Position numbers and translations under genes: made by a program. Below are positions 49,658 through 58,417 of a stretch of DNA of 64,000 bases, in pieces. Source of the stretch: an uncultured Clostridium sp. GTDB lineage: Bacteria > Bacillota > Clostridia > TANB77 > CAG-508. The DNA is taken from assembly GCA_948471055.1 (NCBI GenBank), contig CAOKQZ010000006.1:1-64000 (forward strand), read 5' to 3'. Every line of letters begins with the position of its first letter. Within the stretch, counting starts at the first letter, position 1. The notes beneath the pieces are model-generated. The model ran no database searches. It saw only the letters and a list, made by a program, of their open reading frames with translations, and was not told where the DNA came from.

Positions 49658-50732
49658 TTAAGCAGTTTTCTTTAATATATCTATTACATCAAAGTCTTTT
49701 TCAAAAAAATCCTTATAATCTCTTATATACTTAATATCTAAATTATACCCCAAAGGTAATAGATCTCGAAATATACGATTAATAATATAATCTAAGTTTT
49801 GATTCGTTTCTGGTATTTTAAGCACAAATGTAATGTCTTCGATGTTTGTTCCGTCAATTTCTTTTAAAACACTATACGAATTTGATATGTTTTGAAATGC
49901 TATTGTTGGAGCATTGATTATTTCTTTTATTAGATTTCCCAAAAGAAAATTATCGGTCAAAAATACTTTTGTCGAACTTTTGGTTATATTATACCTCATA
50001 ATCCAATTTTTAGCACTAGTACCATTAATCTTATTACTACTTGAAAACCACATATCTGATGTATTATTGAATGGCTTATCTAAGTGTATTGACAGACCTT
50101 GTATATATCCATTTGAGTCATAAACTGGTACAAAAAATCCGTCAATTCTGCTAAAATACCAGCAAAAATCTTCTTCTTGATAAAAACCTGGAAGTCCAGC
50201 AAGATTATATTTCTTAGACAAACTATTTCCTATTAGTCGTCTCTTAATACGGTTTTTAGGTACACTTCTATATAAATTTTCCTCAATAGAACTATCCAAA
50301 AATCCCATATTTCTTAGACGATTCTTGTGCTGCTTTTCTAGTCTTAACATAGATAAAAAGTCTCTATAAATTTTATCTCTAATCTCTACATCTAATAGTA
50401 TATTTATTGGACTTATTTCGACTGGCATTCTATTTATAGAAAAACATTTCCTTGCAAGTAATTCTTGATATGCTTTTTTCGTATCTATGTTCCTAACCTT
50501 TGCATATAGTCCAACAGAATATCCGACCTGCTCCACAACGACTACAACAATATTTATTGTTCGTTGTGTTTAAACTCATTGTAGGTATTTTGCTTAGTTT
50601 ATTATACCCACAGAACGGACAGATTACCTTAGTTTCAAATCCCTTTTCGTCGACTATTTCTAGGCATAGATGATAGGCTACATTCAAGATATGAATGTGT
50701 TTTTTTACTTCTTTATAATCTAATTCATGCAT
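49658..50732 (-). CDS. DNA primase-like protein (CHC2 zinc finger), with one +1 shift at CGG
   Basis: About 357 residues. The N-terminal zinc finger is VICPFCGYNKLSKIPTM ... KYCCSRCGAG, as in bacterial and phage primases. The middle (AGLPGFYQEEDFCWYFSRID, GYIQGLSIHLD) and the toprim-like part (KVFLTDNFLLGNLIKEIIN) follow. An in-frame CGG (complement 50523-50525) right after the zinc finger breaks the frame; GGT-C-GGA read with a skip gives CGAGGYSVGLYAKVRNID and a single protein. Probable primase for replication or conjugative strand synthesis. AAAGGA precedes the ATG. Confidence 0.8.
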
Positions 50733-50777
50733 AAAAATTGTTTCCTTTCTATTTATTTTTAGTCAGCTATTTTACCT

Positions 50778-51104
50778 TTATTCTTTCATTTCTATATTCG
50801 GAGTTGTCATATCTAAAATATCTTTAAATTCTTCTTTTGTAATAACTTTTACATTGCTGTTTTTTTCCAAATATGCTTCTATATATAGTTTGCTAACATC
50901 ATGATCCTCTGTAAAAGAATAATACCTAATATTAGTCGGTTCTAATGTTACTATTGCTCTTCCTTTTTGGTTTTTCCATATTCCAAACCAAGTAGTATAA
51001 TCCTCTCCTAACTTTACACCTTGTAAAAACACGTTTTCCTCATCTTCAATTTCAAGTTGTCTTGTTTCTTCTATAATTTTACTTGTTTTATATTCGATAG
51101 TCAT
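50778..51104 (-). CDS. Small ICE protein, paralogue of the one at 52125
   Basis: 108 residues. MTIEYKTSKIIEETRQLEIED, ENVFLQGVKLGED, FGIWKNQKGRAIVTL and VKVITKEEFKDIL align along the whole length with the product at 52125-52463. Predicted mostly beta; no family recognised. Two diverged copies in one operon suggest duplication with retained function. Confidence 0.55.
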   Translation of the reverse strand: MTIEYKTSKIIEETRQLEIEDEENVFLQGVKLGEDYTTWFGIWKNQKGRAIVTLEPTNIRYYSFTEDHDVSKLYIEAYLEKNSNVKVITKEEFKDILDMTTPNIEMKE

Positions 51105-51121
51105 AATTCTACTCCTTTCCT

Positions 51122-51490
51122 TTATACTCTGATTTCTGCCATAGTTTTGCTTGCATAAATATTTAATAAATATTTTGCTCTATGCTGAGCATTTTTTCTT
51201 GCACTACAATGTTCACAATATATTTTATTATATTTAGTATGTCTTTTTCCACAACAAGTACATATTCCTTGCTTTTTTAGGTTGTCATATCTAATTTTAT
51301 CCCTTTTACGATATTTTTCTTTTAGTTCTTCCCTGTGTTTTTTATGGTATTCCATAGACCTTTCTCTATTTTTCATCATACAGCATAAACAAAGAGTATG
51401 ATTTTTTTCGGCATCTTCTTGTCCACAACTTACACAAATATTGTGAGATTTATAAAATTCATAATTTGCTTTACTACACATAATTATCAT
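51122..51490 (-). CDS. Zinc-ribbon protein with several CxxC knuckles, 122 aa
   Basis: Cysteine pairs occur as ICVSCGQED, TLCLCCMMKN, ICTCCGKRH and YCEHCSARKN, with a basic helix in between (YHKKHREELKEKYRKRD). Similar small CxxC proteins are common in Firmicute phages and ICEs and probably bind nucleic acid. Intact. Confidence 0.6.
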   Translation of the reverse strand: MIIMCSKANYEFYKSHNICVSCGQEDAEKNHTLCLCCMMKNRERSMEYHKKHREELKEKYRKRDKIRYDNLKKQGICTCCGKRHTKYNKIYCEHCSARKNAQHRAKYLLNIYASKTMAEIRV

Positions 51491-51519
51491 TTCCTTTCTT
51501 TTATCATTTTTATATACAT

Positions 51520-51690
51520 TTAGATAATCTCATTTTGCTTTTTTAACTCTTCTAATTCTAACCTTCCAAATGCAATTGTAATATTACTTTTAATATATCT
51601 TGCTTCACTCCTATTTATTGTTTTAGTTATTTCCATAAATTCGATGAGTTTTTTACACCACGCATTACATTTTTCTTTATCAATATTCAT
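51520..51690 (-). CDS. Small helical ICE protein, 56 aa
   Basis: Starts at the ATG at 51688-51690 with GGAG upstream, overlapping the end of the next gene by four bases. It begins MNIDKEKCNAWCKKLIEF and ends LEELKKQNEII. The tight overlap and ribosome site support translation. No family recognised. Confidence 0.55.
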   Translation of the reverse strand: MNIDKEKCNAWCKKLIEFMEITKTINRSEARYIKSNITIAFGRLELEELKKQNEII

Positions 51691-51929
51691 TCTGTTTTTG
51701 CTCTCCTTCCTAAATCTCCTTGTATACTGTTTAGGTTTTCTCTATACCAACTATAAAAAGAATATTCAAATAATGTTTTTGCTGTATTATCAAATGGTAC
51801 ACTTGCATATATTCTATAAAATTTCATCATTTTAACAGTAGGTATATCGTTTTTTATTAATAATTTATTTATTGCGATTTGAGATTTATTCCATTGTTCT
51901 TCTAATTCATTTGTATTAATTTTTAACAT
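51687..51929 (-). CDS. Small ICE protein, 80 aa
   Basis: ATG preceded by AGGAGG. MLKINTNELEEQWNKSQIAI, PTVKMMKFYRIYASV and FEYSFYSWYRENLN show an amphipathic helical protein; unknown function. Overlaps the next small gene by four bases (coupled translation). Confidence 0.55.
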   Translation of the reverse strand: MLKINTNELEEQWNKSQIAINKLLIKNDIPTVKMMKFYRIYASVPFDNTAKTLFEYSFYSWYRENLNSIQGDLGRRAKTE

Positions 51930-51938
51930 GATTTCCTC

Positions 51939-52106
51939 CTATTTTCTAATCCAACTATAAATTATTTCGTTTTGGCTTTTAACAGTAAATTCTCTTCTGT
52001 CTACGAACCTTTTATTAAGAAATTTCAACTCATTTACAAAGTCAACCAAATCTTCCCAATACTTTGCATTTAATATAGCCTTATTATTTTTGTACAATGT
52101 GAACAC
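51939..52106 (-). CDS. Small ICE protein, GTG start, 55 aa
   Basis: Frame opens at GTG (52104-52106) and begins VFTLYKNNKAILNAKYWEDL; it ends EIIYSWIRK. GAGGTG lies upstream. The start is uncertain; the reading frame fills the gap between two operon genes. No family recognised. Confidence 0.45.
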   Translation of the reverse strand: MFTLYKNNKAILNAKYWEDLVDFVNELKFLNKRFVDRREFTVKSQNEIIYSWIRK

Positions 52107-52124
52107 CTTTTACACCTCATTCTT

Positions 52125-52463
52125 TTATATTTTCAAAATTTCATTAATTTGTTTTATCTGCTCTTTAAACTCATCCCTAGAAATAACCCTTACTTCTTTG
52201 CTATATCTTAAATACTCTTGTATATCGGCTTTTGTAGAAATATTCGTATTCAAATAGCATTTATAATTAATAGTACGATAACCTATTATTGTTACTATTG
52301 ATAAAGTGTTATCATTAACCCATATTCCAAAGAATGAATCCATATTGTAATAAGAATTTTTTCCACATAAAAACACATTTTTAGTATCTTCAATTTCTAT
52401 TTTGTGAACTTGTTTAATATATTCATCTGTTTCATATTCAATAATCATTTCTATTTCCTCCAA
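52125..52463 (-). CDS. Small ICE protein, paralogue of the one at 50778
   Basis: 112 residues: MIIEYETDEYIKQVHKIEIED, TKNVFLCGKNSYY, FFGIWVNDNTLSIVTI and VRVISRDEFKEQI. Same order of motifs as the 50778 product. GGAGG upstream. Function unknown. Confidence 0.55.
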   Translation of the reverse strand: MEEIEMIIEYETDEYIKQVHKIEIEDTKNVFLCGKNSYYNMDSFFGIWVNDNTLSIVTIIGYRTINYKCYLNTNISTKADIQEYLRYSKEVRVISRDEFKEQIKQINEILKI

Positions 52464-52466
52464 CTA

Positions 52467-52649
52467 CTATATATTTTTGTTTAAGATTTCAACAATTGTG
52501 TCCTCTAATTCAAAATAATCACTACCATAAATGCAAGATTCTTCTGTATTTCCTTGTCTTTCTTCATTTGGTAATTTTATTGCATATTTATTTAGTAATT
52601 CTTCAAAAGTATCAATAATTTTAATTGCTATTTCTCTATTTTTTTCCAT
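52467..52649 (-). CDS. Small acidic ICE protein, 60 aa
   Basis: MEKNREIAIKIIDTFEELLN with an acidic end (YFELEDTIVEILNKNI). AAAGGAA precedes the ATG. The pattern resembles short proteins found near ArdC and PcfJ genes. Unknown function. Confidence 0.5.
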   Translation of the reverse strand: MEKNREIAIKIIDTFEELLNKYAIKLPNEERQGNTEESCIYGSDYFELEDTIVEILNKNI

Positions 52650-52675
52650 ACTAATTCATTCCTTTCTTTTAATAA

Positions 52676-53548
52676 TTAGGCACTCTTTTTTATGCCTTGT
52701 TGTTCATAATTTTCTAATTGCTTTATAAAATCATTTGCCGTTTTTTGAATTTTTTCTCCTAACTCTAAAACAACTTTTATATCTCCATCAGCCCAAGTAG
52801 TTACATAATTAAAACTGCAATTTGAAGTGTCTAAACCAAAATAATCAGCCACTATAAAAGCAACTGATTCCACAAAAGTTTCTGATAAATTACGGTTTTT
52901 GCTATAATCAAAGTCATCATATAAAGCATGTGTAAGCTCGTGTAATAGAGTAGCAGTCTTATCATCAATAGACAAATTCTTTTTTAGCACAATATGTTTA
53001 GCAGATTTACTCCAGTAACCCAATGCACCACCAAAAATATCTTTTTCTAAAATGGGGTAGGGAGAATACGTTTTTAAAAATTCAAAAAACTCATTCATAT
53101 TATCACTATTTAATTTTGTATCTTCTAATGGCATAGGTTTTCCTACTGTCTGTGAAATATCAAATACATAAGTTGGCCTATATGTAAGGTATTCTACTTT
53201 TTTCTTTTTTTGTTCTTTTGGTTCATCCTCATTATCTGTTATGCTACTTTGACCTTCAATTTTAGTTTGTGTATATGTCCTTTTTATAGGGTATATTATT
53301 TGTATGCCTTTTGCTCCTTTTTTTAGTTTTCTACCCATACTTTGCCATTTTTTAAAACCTGCAACCTGTGTCGCTTCTGGCATTTGAGAGAAGATAAGAA
53401 CTAAATTGTTAAAACTATAATGATGAAACTTTTTACTAAATCTTAAAAATTTTTCGTATTCACCAGAAGTAATAATATTTTGTACTCCTTCAACAATTTT
53501 ATTAAAAACTTCTTTTGTTTTATTTTCCTTATTCGATTTATTTGCCAT
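52676..53548 (-). CDS. ArdC-like antirestriction / ssDNA-binding metalloprotease
   Basis: 290 residues. The N-terminal half is the ArdC ssDNA-binding domain (SGEYEKFLRFSKKFHHYSFN, VAGFKKWQSMGRKLKKGAKG, IIYPIKRTY). The C-terminal half is an ImmA/IrrE-like metallopeptidase with ATLLHELTHALY (HExxH). ArdC proteins protect incoming single-stranded DNA against restriction during conjugation. It lies four bases from PcfJ, one operon. Intact. Confidence 0.88.
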   Translation of the reverse strand: MANKSNKENKTKEVFNKIVEGVQNIITSGEYEKFLRFSKKFHHYSFNNLVLIFSQMPEATQVAGFKKWQSMGRKLKKGAKGIQIIYPIKRTYTQTKIEGQSSITDNEDEPKEQKKKKVEYLTYRPTYVFDISQTVGKPMPLEDTKLNSDNMNEFFEFLKTYSPYPILEKDIFGGALGYWSKSAKHIVLKKNLSIDDKTATLLHELTHALYDDFDYSKNRNLSETFVESVAFIVADYFGLDTSNCSFNYVTTWADGDIKVVLELGEKIQKTANDFIKQLENYEQQGIKKSA

Positions 53549-53551
53549 AAT

Positions 53552-55012
53552 TTAAGCAGCCCCTTTCAATACTTCATTTTCCCATTTACGCAAAAATTGT
53601 AATTGTTTTTCATTCGGATCATTATTATTTTTGGTTCTACTTTGCACAACTTTATTGTCTATAACTTCTACTGTAACAAGAGATTTCTTTTGTTTATTTA
53701 CATCTCTCATAAAATAAATATCACTTGTTCCTGTTGCATACTTTTCTGCATATGTTCGTACACAATTGTTTTGCTGTTTACTCTCGTCTTGTAGTGCCTT
53801 TAGTGTTTTGGCAGGAAAAACAATAAATTTATTGTTTTGATATTTATTACTTGACAATTCTTTGGCTCTTTTCATAATTGCTTTTTGAACCAATATTTTA
53901 CTTTGAATTTCATATTGTTTTTCTAACTTATCATGTTCCTCTTTTAGATTTTTTGGAAAAGCATATCTATTATTTTTTAAATCAAAGCCTAACAACTTAG
54001 CAAATCTTAAATAGTCTTTATATAAGGAAGTATTTACTTTGCTATGGTGCATTTTGGCATATTTTATAAATCGATTCAAACTAATATAATTTGAAATTTC
54101 TTCTAAATCATATATGCTGTCGCCATAACCTACAAATTGTTGCAAATATTTTATTTTCTTAATGTCTTTTTCCTTTAGTAATCTCAACAACTTTAATTGC
54201 AGGTATGTAATATTATTTCTTTTCATAAATTGATAATAATCTTTTGAAATTCCAAATACTTCTTGAAAACTGCCTGTACCTCTTAGTTCTTCAGACCTTA
54301 ATGCTAGATTATATAGTTTCATTTTAGCTAATAGTTCTATTTTACCTATATCATGTTTATTGGATATAAACTTAGGCAAATCAATATATGTGCAATGTTT
54401 TGCTATATCCCATATATGAGAGTATTGGTATTTTGTGTTTTCTAGTAACCTTTTTATATTGTTTGGAAATACAATAGAATAATCTATTATTGAATAATTT
54501 CTGGTGTATCTTCTCCAATTTGTTGAATTAAAATATCCACTATCATTATGATATATATAAATATGGCATTGACATTTTGAAACCATTTCATTTACAAAAA
54601 CATCTCTATACCAATTATTATTTGGTATTTCTCTTGCAAATTCTACAACTGATGAATATGGTTCATGCACTGCATTTATAATTGTTTTTAATTCAAAATA
54701 TCTAACTACAAATGTATCATCTACTTTTTCTAAAATAGACAAATAATCTTTAAATTCATAGTATCGCAGGTTACTTCTTTTGATTAAATATTTATTATGG
54801 CAATAGGGACATTTCACTTCTTGATTTATTTTTTTAGCACTTGTGAAATACTGTTTGCAATGTGTACAATAACATCTATTTTTACTTGATTTTATAATTA
54901 AGTTATGATATTGGGCTTGTTTTTCCACAAATTCATTCCATCCATTTGGTAAACTAGAGTTATAATCTATCTGCTTTAAAATTTCTCTATGTGCAACTTT
55001 TATATATCCCAT
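53552..55012 (-). CDS. pcfJ: PcfJ-like protein
   Basis: 486 residues. An N-terminal zinc ribbon (CYCTHCKQYF ... VKCPYCHNKYL), a long helical middle and the PcfJ core (ALQDESKQQNNCVRTYAEKYATG, IYFMRDVNKQKKSLVTVEV, VVQSRTKNNNDPNEKQ). PcfJ/PcfK pairs are conserved in conjugative plasmids such as pCF10 and in many ICEs; the biochemical role is unknown. The stop/start with PcfK overlap by one base. Confidence 0.88.
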   Translation of the reverse strand: MGYIKVAHREILKQIDYNSSLPNGWNEFVEKQAQYHNLIIKSSKNRCYCTHCKQYFTSAKKINQEVKCPYCHNKYLIKRSNLRYYEFKDYLSILEKVDDTFVVRYFELKTIINAVHEPYSSVVEFAREIPNNNWYRDVFVNEMVSKCQCHIYIYHNDSGYFNSTNWRRYTRNYSIIDYSIVFPNNIKRLLENTKYQYSHIWDIAKHCTYIDLPKFISNKHDIGKIELLAKMKLYNLALRSEELRGTGSFQEVFGISKDYYQFMKRNNITYLQLKLLRLLKEKDIKKIKYLQQFVGYGDSIYDLEEISNYISLNRFIKYAKMHHSKVNTSLYKDYLRFAKLLGFDLKNNRYAFPKNLKEEHDKLEKQYEIQSKILVQKAIMKRAKELSSNKYQNNKFIVFPAKTLKALQDESKQQNNCVRTYAEKYATGTSDIYFMRDVNKQKKSLVTVEVIDNKVVQSRTKNNNDPNEKQLQFLRKWENEVLKGAA

Positions 55013-55401
55013 TATTTTTGCACCCCCTGAAACAGTGTTATTTGATTGTCTTGTGTTTTTGCCCTTTCTTCTTTTACTGCCTCTTTAACTATTTTCTTCT
55101 CAACTTTTTTAGTTGGTGAAGGTGCTATTTTTTCTTTCTTTATCCCTAGTTCTTCATTACTTTTACTAAAATAAGTAACAGCCCACATATATACAATCTT
55201 ATCATCCATCATAGCCATATTTTTATATTTGTGCTTTTCTGATTTTCTATATATATAATCGTACATTTCCTCCATTGATTTTTCCTTATTCTTAAAATTC
55301 TCATATAAATCATTTCTCGTTTTTAAATAATTAAATATTTTTGTTATACTATAAATATCTAATTCTGCAACTTCCATTTCCAATCTTTCTATACCTTCCA
55401 T
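55012..55401 (-). CDS. pcfK: PcfK-like protein
   Basis: About 129 residues, ATG at 55401 chosen because AAAGGAG lies eight bases upstream; an upstream extension has no ribosome site. MEGIERLEMEVAELDIYS, MEEMYDYIYRKSEKHKY and MMDDKIVYMWAVTYF are the PcfK pattern. A charged tail follows. Partner gene of PcfJ. Confidence 0.75.
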   Translation of the reverse strand: MEGIERLEMEVAELDIYSITKIFNYLKTRNDLYENFKNKEKSMEEMYDYIYRKSEKHKYKNMAMMDDKIVYMWAVTYFSKSNEELGIKKEKIAPSPTKKVEKKIVKEAVKEERAKTQDNQITLFQGVQK

Positions 55402-55420
55402 AGATTTACTCCTTTCAAAT

Positions 55421-55813
55421 TTATGATACCTTTTTAAATCTTCTAAAAAGATCATTTTTATTTTTTTTTGATTCCATAATTTGTTTGTATTTATCAATCC
55501 CATATTTTTGTATTTTTAATTGTTTTTCTTCTTGTACTTTTTGTAATAACTGTGGTAATTCAGCAAAAGTATAAAAATAAGAGATAAGATTTCTAAAATA
55601 AGTTATCTTATCTCCTTTATAACCTTCTATCACATTGAATTTGTAATGGTATTTCTTTTTTCCATTGTGATTACTAATACGAATCCCACAGCATACACCA
55701 TAGTCTAATTTTAAATAGATAGAATTAGTTGTAACTGAATTGTGTCTATGAACAATAAAATCTAAGTTTTTTAGTTCATTTACTAAAATATTAGCAACTT
55801 GCTTTTCATTCAT
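55421..55813 (-). CDS. Hypothetical ICE protein, 130 aa
   Basis: MNEKQVANILVNELKNLDFI and VCCGIRISNHNGKKKYHYKF suggest a small alpha/beta protein, with a helical basic end (ESKKNKNDLFRRFKKVS). No family recognised. Lies between PcfK and the next operon gene. Confidence 0.5.
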   Translation of the reverse strand: MNEKQVANILVNELKNLDFIVHRHNSVTTNSIYLKLDYGVCCGIRISNHNGKKKYHYKFNVIEGYKGDKITYFRNLISYFYTFAELPQLLQKVQEEKQLKIQKYGIDKYKQIMESKKNKNDLFRRFKKVS

Positions 55814-55818
55814 ATCGT

Positions 55819-56094
55819 TTAAGCAACTTCTTCTAAGATTTCAGCAAAATTCAAATATCTGTCTCTATCTATTTTTTTTGTAATAGTTTTCATATATGGT
55901 TTGATATTTTCAATTTTATCTTCTGGAATGTCTACTTTTGTAACTCGTGCAATATTTAATCCATTTCGAGTAGGTGCTTTAACTAAATCACCAACTTCCA
56001 ATTTTACTTCTGTAAAATATGAATATGCTTTCCCGCCAAAAGTTCTTGGTTCCAACTTATCTTCATACTTTACATCAACAATATTAGTTTGCAT
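55819..56094 (-). CDS. Hypothetical beta-rich ICE protein, 91 aa
   Basis: The ATG at 56092-56094 is chosen for its GGAGG eight bases upstream. MQTNIVDVKYEDKLEPRTFG, VKLEVGDLVKAPTRNGLNIA and IKPYMKTITKK; an SH3/OB-like small beta fold is likely. Similar proteins are common in Firmicute ICEs next to SSB or PcfJ genes. Confidence 0.55.
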   Translation of the reverse strand: MQTNIVDVKYEDKLEPRTFGGKAYSYFTEVKLEVGDLVKAPTRNGLNIARVTKVDIPEDKIENIKPYMKTITKKIDRDRYLNFAEILEEVA

Positions 56095-56347
56095 ATTGAT
56101 TTTCCTCCATTTCAATAATTTCGTCATAAATACTTTCAAACTCTTCTACTTGATTATCAAGTATATTTAATTGCTCATTTATATATTGTTTAAAAAAGTC
56201 TTCCCCTGCAACAAAATATTGTGATGGTTGATATTTGGCTTCTCGTAATATTTTTATTGCTGGTTTTAAATTTCTCCTTATATAAAATTCAATCGCTGTT
56301 CTTATATACTCACATTTATCTTTGTTCAATTTTGTTCTACGTTTCAC
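56084..56347 (-). CDS. Small helical ICE protein, 87 aa
   Basis: KRRTKLNKDKCEYIRTAIEF, a central basic segment and a strongly acidic end (VEEFESIYDEIIEMEENQ). Overlaps the start of the next gene by 11 bases. Unknown function. Confidence 0.5.
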   Translation of the reverse strand: MKRRTKLNKDKCEYIRTAIEFYIRRNLKPAIKILREAKYQPSQYFVAGEDFFKQYINEQLNILDNQVEEFESIYDEIIEMEENQYAN

Positions 56348-56391
56348 TTTTAACCCTCCAATTATTCTATTTTTTTTAATATAATTAAATT

Positions 56392-57231
56392 TTATAGTAA
56401 CATTATTATAGGTTTGCTATTTTTGTTTCCAAACTTAGTAAATTCAGGATTATATTTTCTTAAATTCATAGAATAAAATTCTTGATTGTTATTGATAATT
56501 TCGTCTAGCTTTTCCTTTTCTATTTTTTCTGTTTGTATTTTATCTTGTGAATACTTTCTAACGGCTTCTATTCCAAGTGTTTCGCAGTCATTTATAATCA
56601 TACTTTTTTGCATTTCATTATAAATTATACTTTCCTTTTCAAACCTTTTTAATAATGTTTCAACGTATTTGTCATTTATTAATTCTGTAAATACAATCTT
56701 ATTATTACTAATTTCCCATTTTTGAGTTTTTAGAAAATGAAGTAAAAAATCCATTTGACCATCTAAATCATATTGTTTTAAAACTTTAGTATTTATAAAA
56801 CCTTTATTTGTAAATGATACCGGTCGTCTAATCGTTATTTCAATCATTCTTATATTAATATCAGTTATAGATGTGTTAAATGCTTGTGCATAATAAATAT
56901 ATAAATCTACAATGAAATTGTATAAGTCGCTTATATCTAAATATGTACATACACATTCAAAATCATCTTCTTTATTATATTTTACTGATGCTCGAAATTT
57001 TGCATTTATTCTCGTTCTTTTGTCCATAATATTATTACCAATAGAAAAATACTTAACTGTTCTTTTTGGTATTTTGTCATTGTTTTTAACACGTGCTGCT
57101 ATTGATCCAAGTATATCATGTTCAAATAATTCTTCTATACTATATTCTGCATTGGTCCATTCTTCTTTATCATTTCTTTCTATACATAGCCTTGCTTTTT
57201 CATTTCCGATTATTTTTTTCATACATATCAC
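56392..57231 (-). CDS. Hypothetical ICE protein, 279 aa
   Basis: Alpha/beta protein (MICMKKIIGNEKARLCIERN, FRASVKYNKEDDFECVCTYLD, ITIRRPVSFTNKGFINTK) with a charged C-terminal helix (SQDKIQTEKIEKEKLDEIIN). AAAGGTGAT precedes the start. No family recognised. Intact. Confidence 0.5.
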   Translation of the reverse strand: MICMKKIIGNEKARLCIERNDKEEWTNAEYSIEELFEHDILGSIAARVKNNDKIPKRTVKYFSIGNNIMDKRTRINAKFRASVKYNKEDDFECVCTYLDISDLYNFIVDLYIYYAQAFNTSITDINIRMIEITIRRPVSFTNKGFINTKVLKQYDLDGQMDFLLHFLKTQKWEISNNKIVFTELINDKYVETLLKRFEKESIIYNEMQKSMIINDCETLGIEAVRKYSQDKIQTEKIEKEKLDEIINNNQEFYSMNLRKYNPEFTKFGNKNSKPIIMLL

Positions 57232-57239
57232 CTTTCTTT

Positions 57240-57518
57240 TTATTCTAACATTCCATTGTAAATATTTATTCCATAAGTCCCATCATCAAAAGTAGAAAAT
57301 ATAAGCATATAGAAAGCATTACTTAACGAATCTAAATCTTGTTCTAATTTCGGTAAAAACTCAAGTGAATCTACTTGAAAATTAATATAATACTCTTCAT
57401 CTACCCATTTATAATGGTTAGTTATATTTACAATTCCATTTTTTGCATATTTCTTTGCAATATTTGCAAACTCATTCAATTTGTCTATATCAGTAGAACT
57501 ATATAAGGCTATCTTCAT
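57240..57518 (-). CDS. Hypothetical ICE protein, 92 aa
   Basis: MKIALYSSTDIDKLNEFANI, VNITNHYKWVDEEYYINFQV and YGINIYNGMLE. GGAGGTG before the ATG, which overlaps the stop of the upstream gene by four bases. Small alpha/beta protein, unknown role. Confidence 0.5.
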   Translation of the reverse strand: MKIALYSSTDIDKLNEFANIAKKYAKNGIVNITNHYKWVDEEYYINFQVDSLEFLPKLEQDLDSLSNAFYMLIFSTFDDGTYGINIYNGMLE

Positions 57519-57979
57519 TTTGACACCTCCATTTTTATATTATAAGTATTTTGTGCTCTAACATATTTAGAGTAAAATTTACTAAAATTTTTGACTTGGT
57601 GATTTTCAATTCCCATTTCTTCTGGCGATAATCCCATAAATATGTCTGTATTAAAAATTTTAATATTTTTAGGCTTTTTGTCAGTTGTTTGTAAAGTAAC
57701 AAGTCTTTTTATTATTTCTTCCCTCAAAAGTGGGTTAGCTTTATTTAAAAACCATCCAAAAGTTGTTATAACTGGCCCATCTACTCCTGGCATATAAAAT
57801 GACATTTCAGCAACATGTCCTGTTCTTTGGGCTTCTAATATAATAAAATCTGCTAAGTCCTTTAATCTAATAATGTAATTATCTCCTAAGTTAGTTTCAA
57901 CAAATAAAAAGCCTTCTTTTTTTATAATCTCTATCATTTGAGTTTTAGTATATGTTTTATATTCCATTTTTCCCATCAA
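57515..57979 (-). CDS. Hypothetical ICE protein, 154 aa
   Basis: YKTYTKTQMIEIIKKEGFLF, DNYIIRLKDLADFIILEAQ, MSFYMPGVDGPVITTFGWFL. A helix-strand protein found in the replication/processing cluster beside SSB. An internal ATG (MEYKTYTK) could be the start. No family recognised. Confidence 0.5.
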   Translation of the reverse strand: MMGKMEYKTYTKTQMIEIIKKEGFLFVETNLGDNYIIRLKDLADFIILEAQRTGHVAEMSFYMPGVDGPVITTFGWFLNKANPLLREEIIKRLVTLQTTDKKPKNIKIFNTDIFMGLSPEEMGIENHQVKNFSKFYSKYVRAQNTYNIKMEVSK

Positions 57980-57991
57980 CTATCACCTCGT

Positions 57992-58417
57992 TCAAAAGGG
58001 TAAGTCATCGCCATTTAGAATTTCTTCAGAAGTGTTATCTTCTGTATTCTTTGGAATAGGAGTAGAACTATTTAAAGCATTCTCATTTGTGTCATTTCTT
58101 TTGGCATCTGCAAAGTCAATTTCTTCTACGACTACTTCCGTTATATATCGAGTTTGATTATTCTTATCTGTATACGAACGCACTTGTAATCTACCACTAA
58201 CACATATTTGAAGTCCTGTATGTAAATATTTTTGAGCAAATTCTGCTGTTTTACTCCAAGCAACAATATTAATAAAATCACTCTGTCTTTCTTCTCCTGG
58301 TCTTACATATTTTCTATTAACGGCTAAAGTAAACTGTGCCATCATAGTATTGGTAGATTGCGAGTATCTAATTTCTGGTTCTTTTGTTAATCTTCCTAAT
58401 AAAATTACTTTATTCAT
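57992..58417 (-). CDS. ssb: Single-stranded DNA-binding protein
   Basis: 141 residues. MNKVILLGRLTKEPEIRYSQ, AQFTLAVNRKYVRPGEERQS, DFINIVAWSKTAEFAQKYL, GLQICVSGRLQVRSYTDKNN and the acidic SSB tip ending in DDLPF. Binds ssDNA of the element during replication and conjugation. Overlaps the next gene by eight bases. Confidence 0.96.
   Translation of the reverse strand: MNKVILLGRLTKEPEIRYSQSTNTMMAQFTLAVNRKYVRPGEERQSDFINIVAWSKTAEFAQKYLHTGLQICVSGRLQVRSYTDKNNQTRYITEVVVEEIDFADAKRNDTNENALNSSTPIPKNTEDNTSEEILNGDDLPF

Noticed and set aside
5907-50525. Systematic sequencing or assembly error (extra C before GG)
   Set aside because: Error would hit GG in all reading frames, in non-coding DNA, and in both orientations relative to genes. 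All 30 sites are in frame in the coding orientation. It is not excluded without reads, so it is listed as the main test.
2539-50525. CGG simply reassigned to another amino acid or to stop
   Set aside because: Reassignment as a three-base codon would not change the frame; after every one of these sites the conserved sequence continues in the +1 frame.
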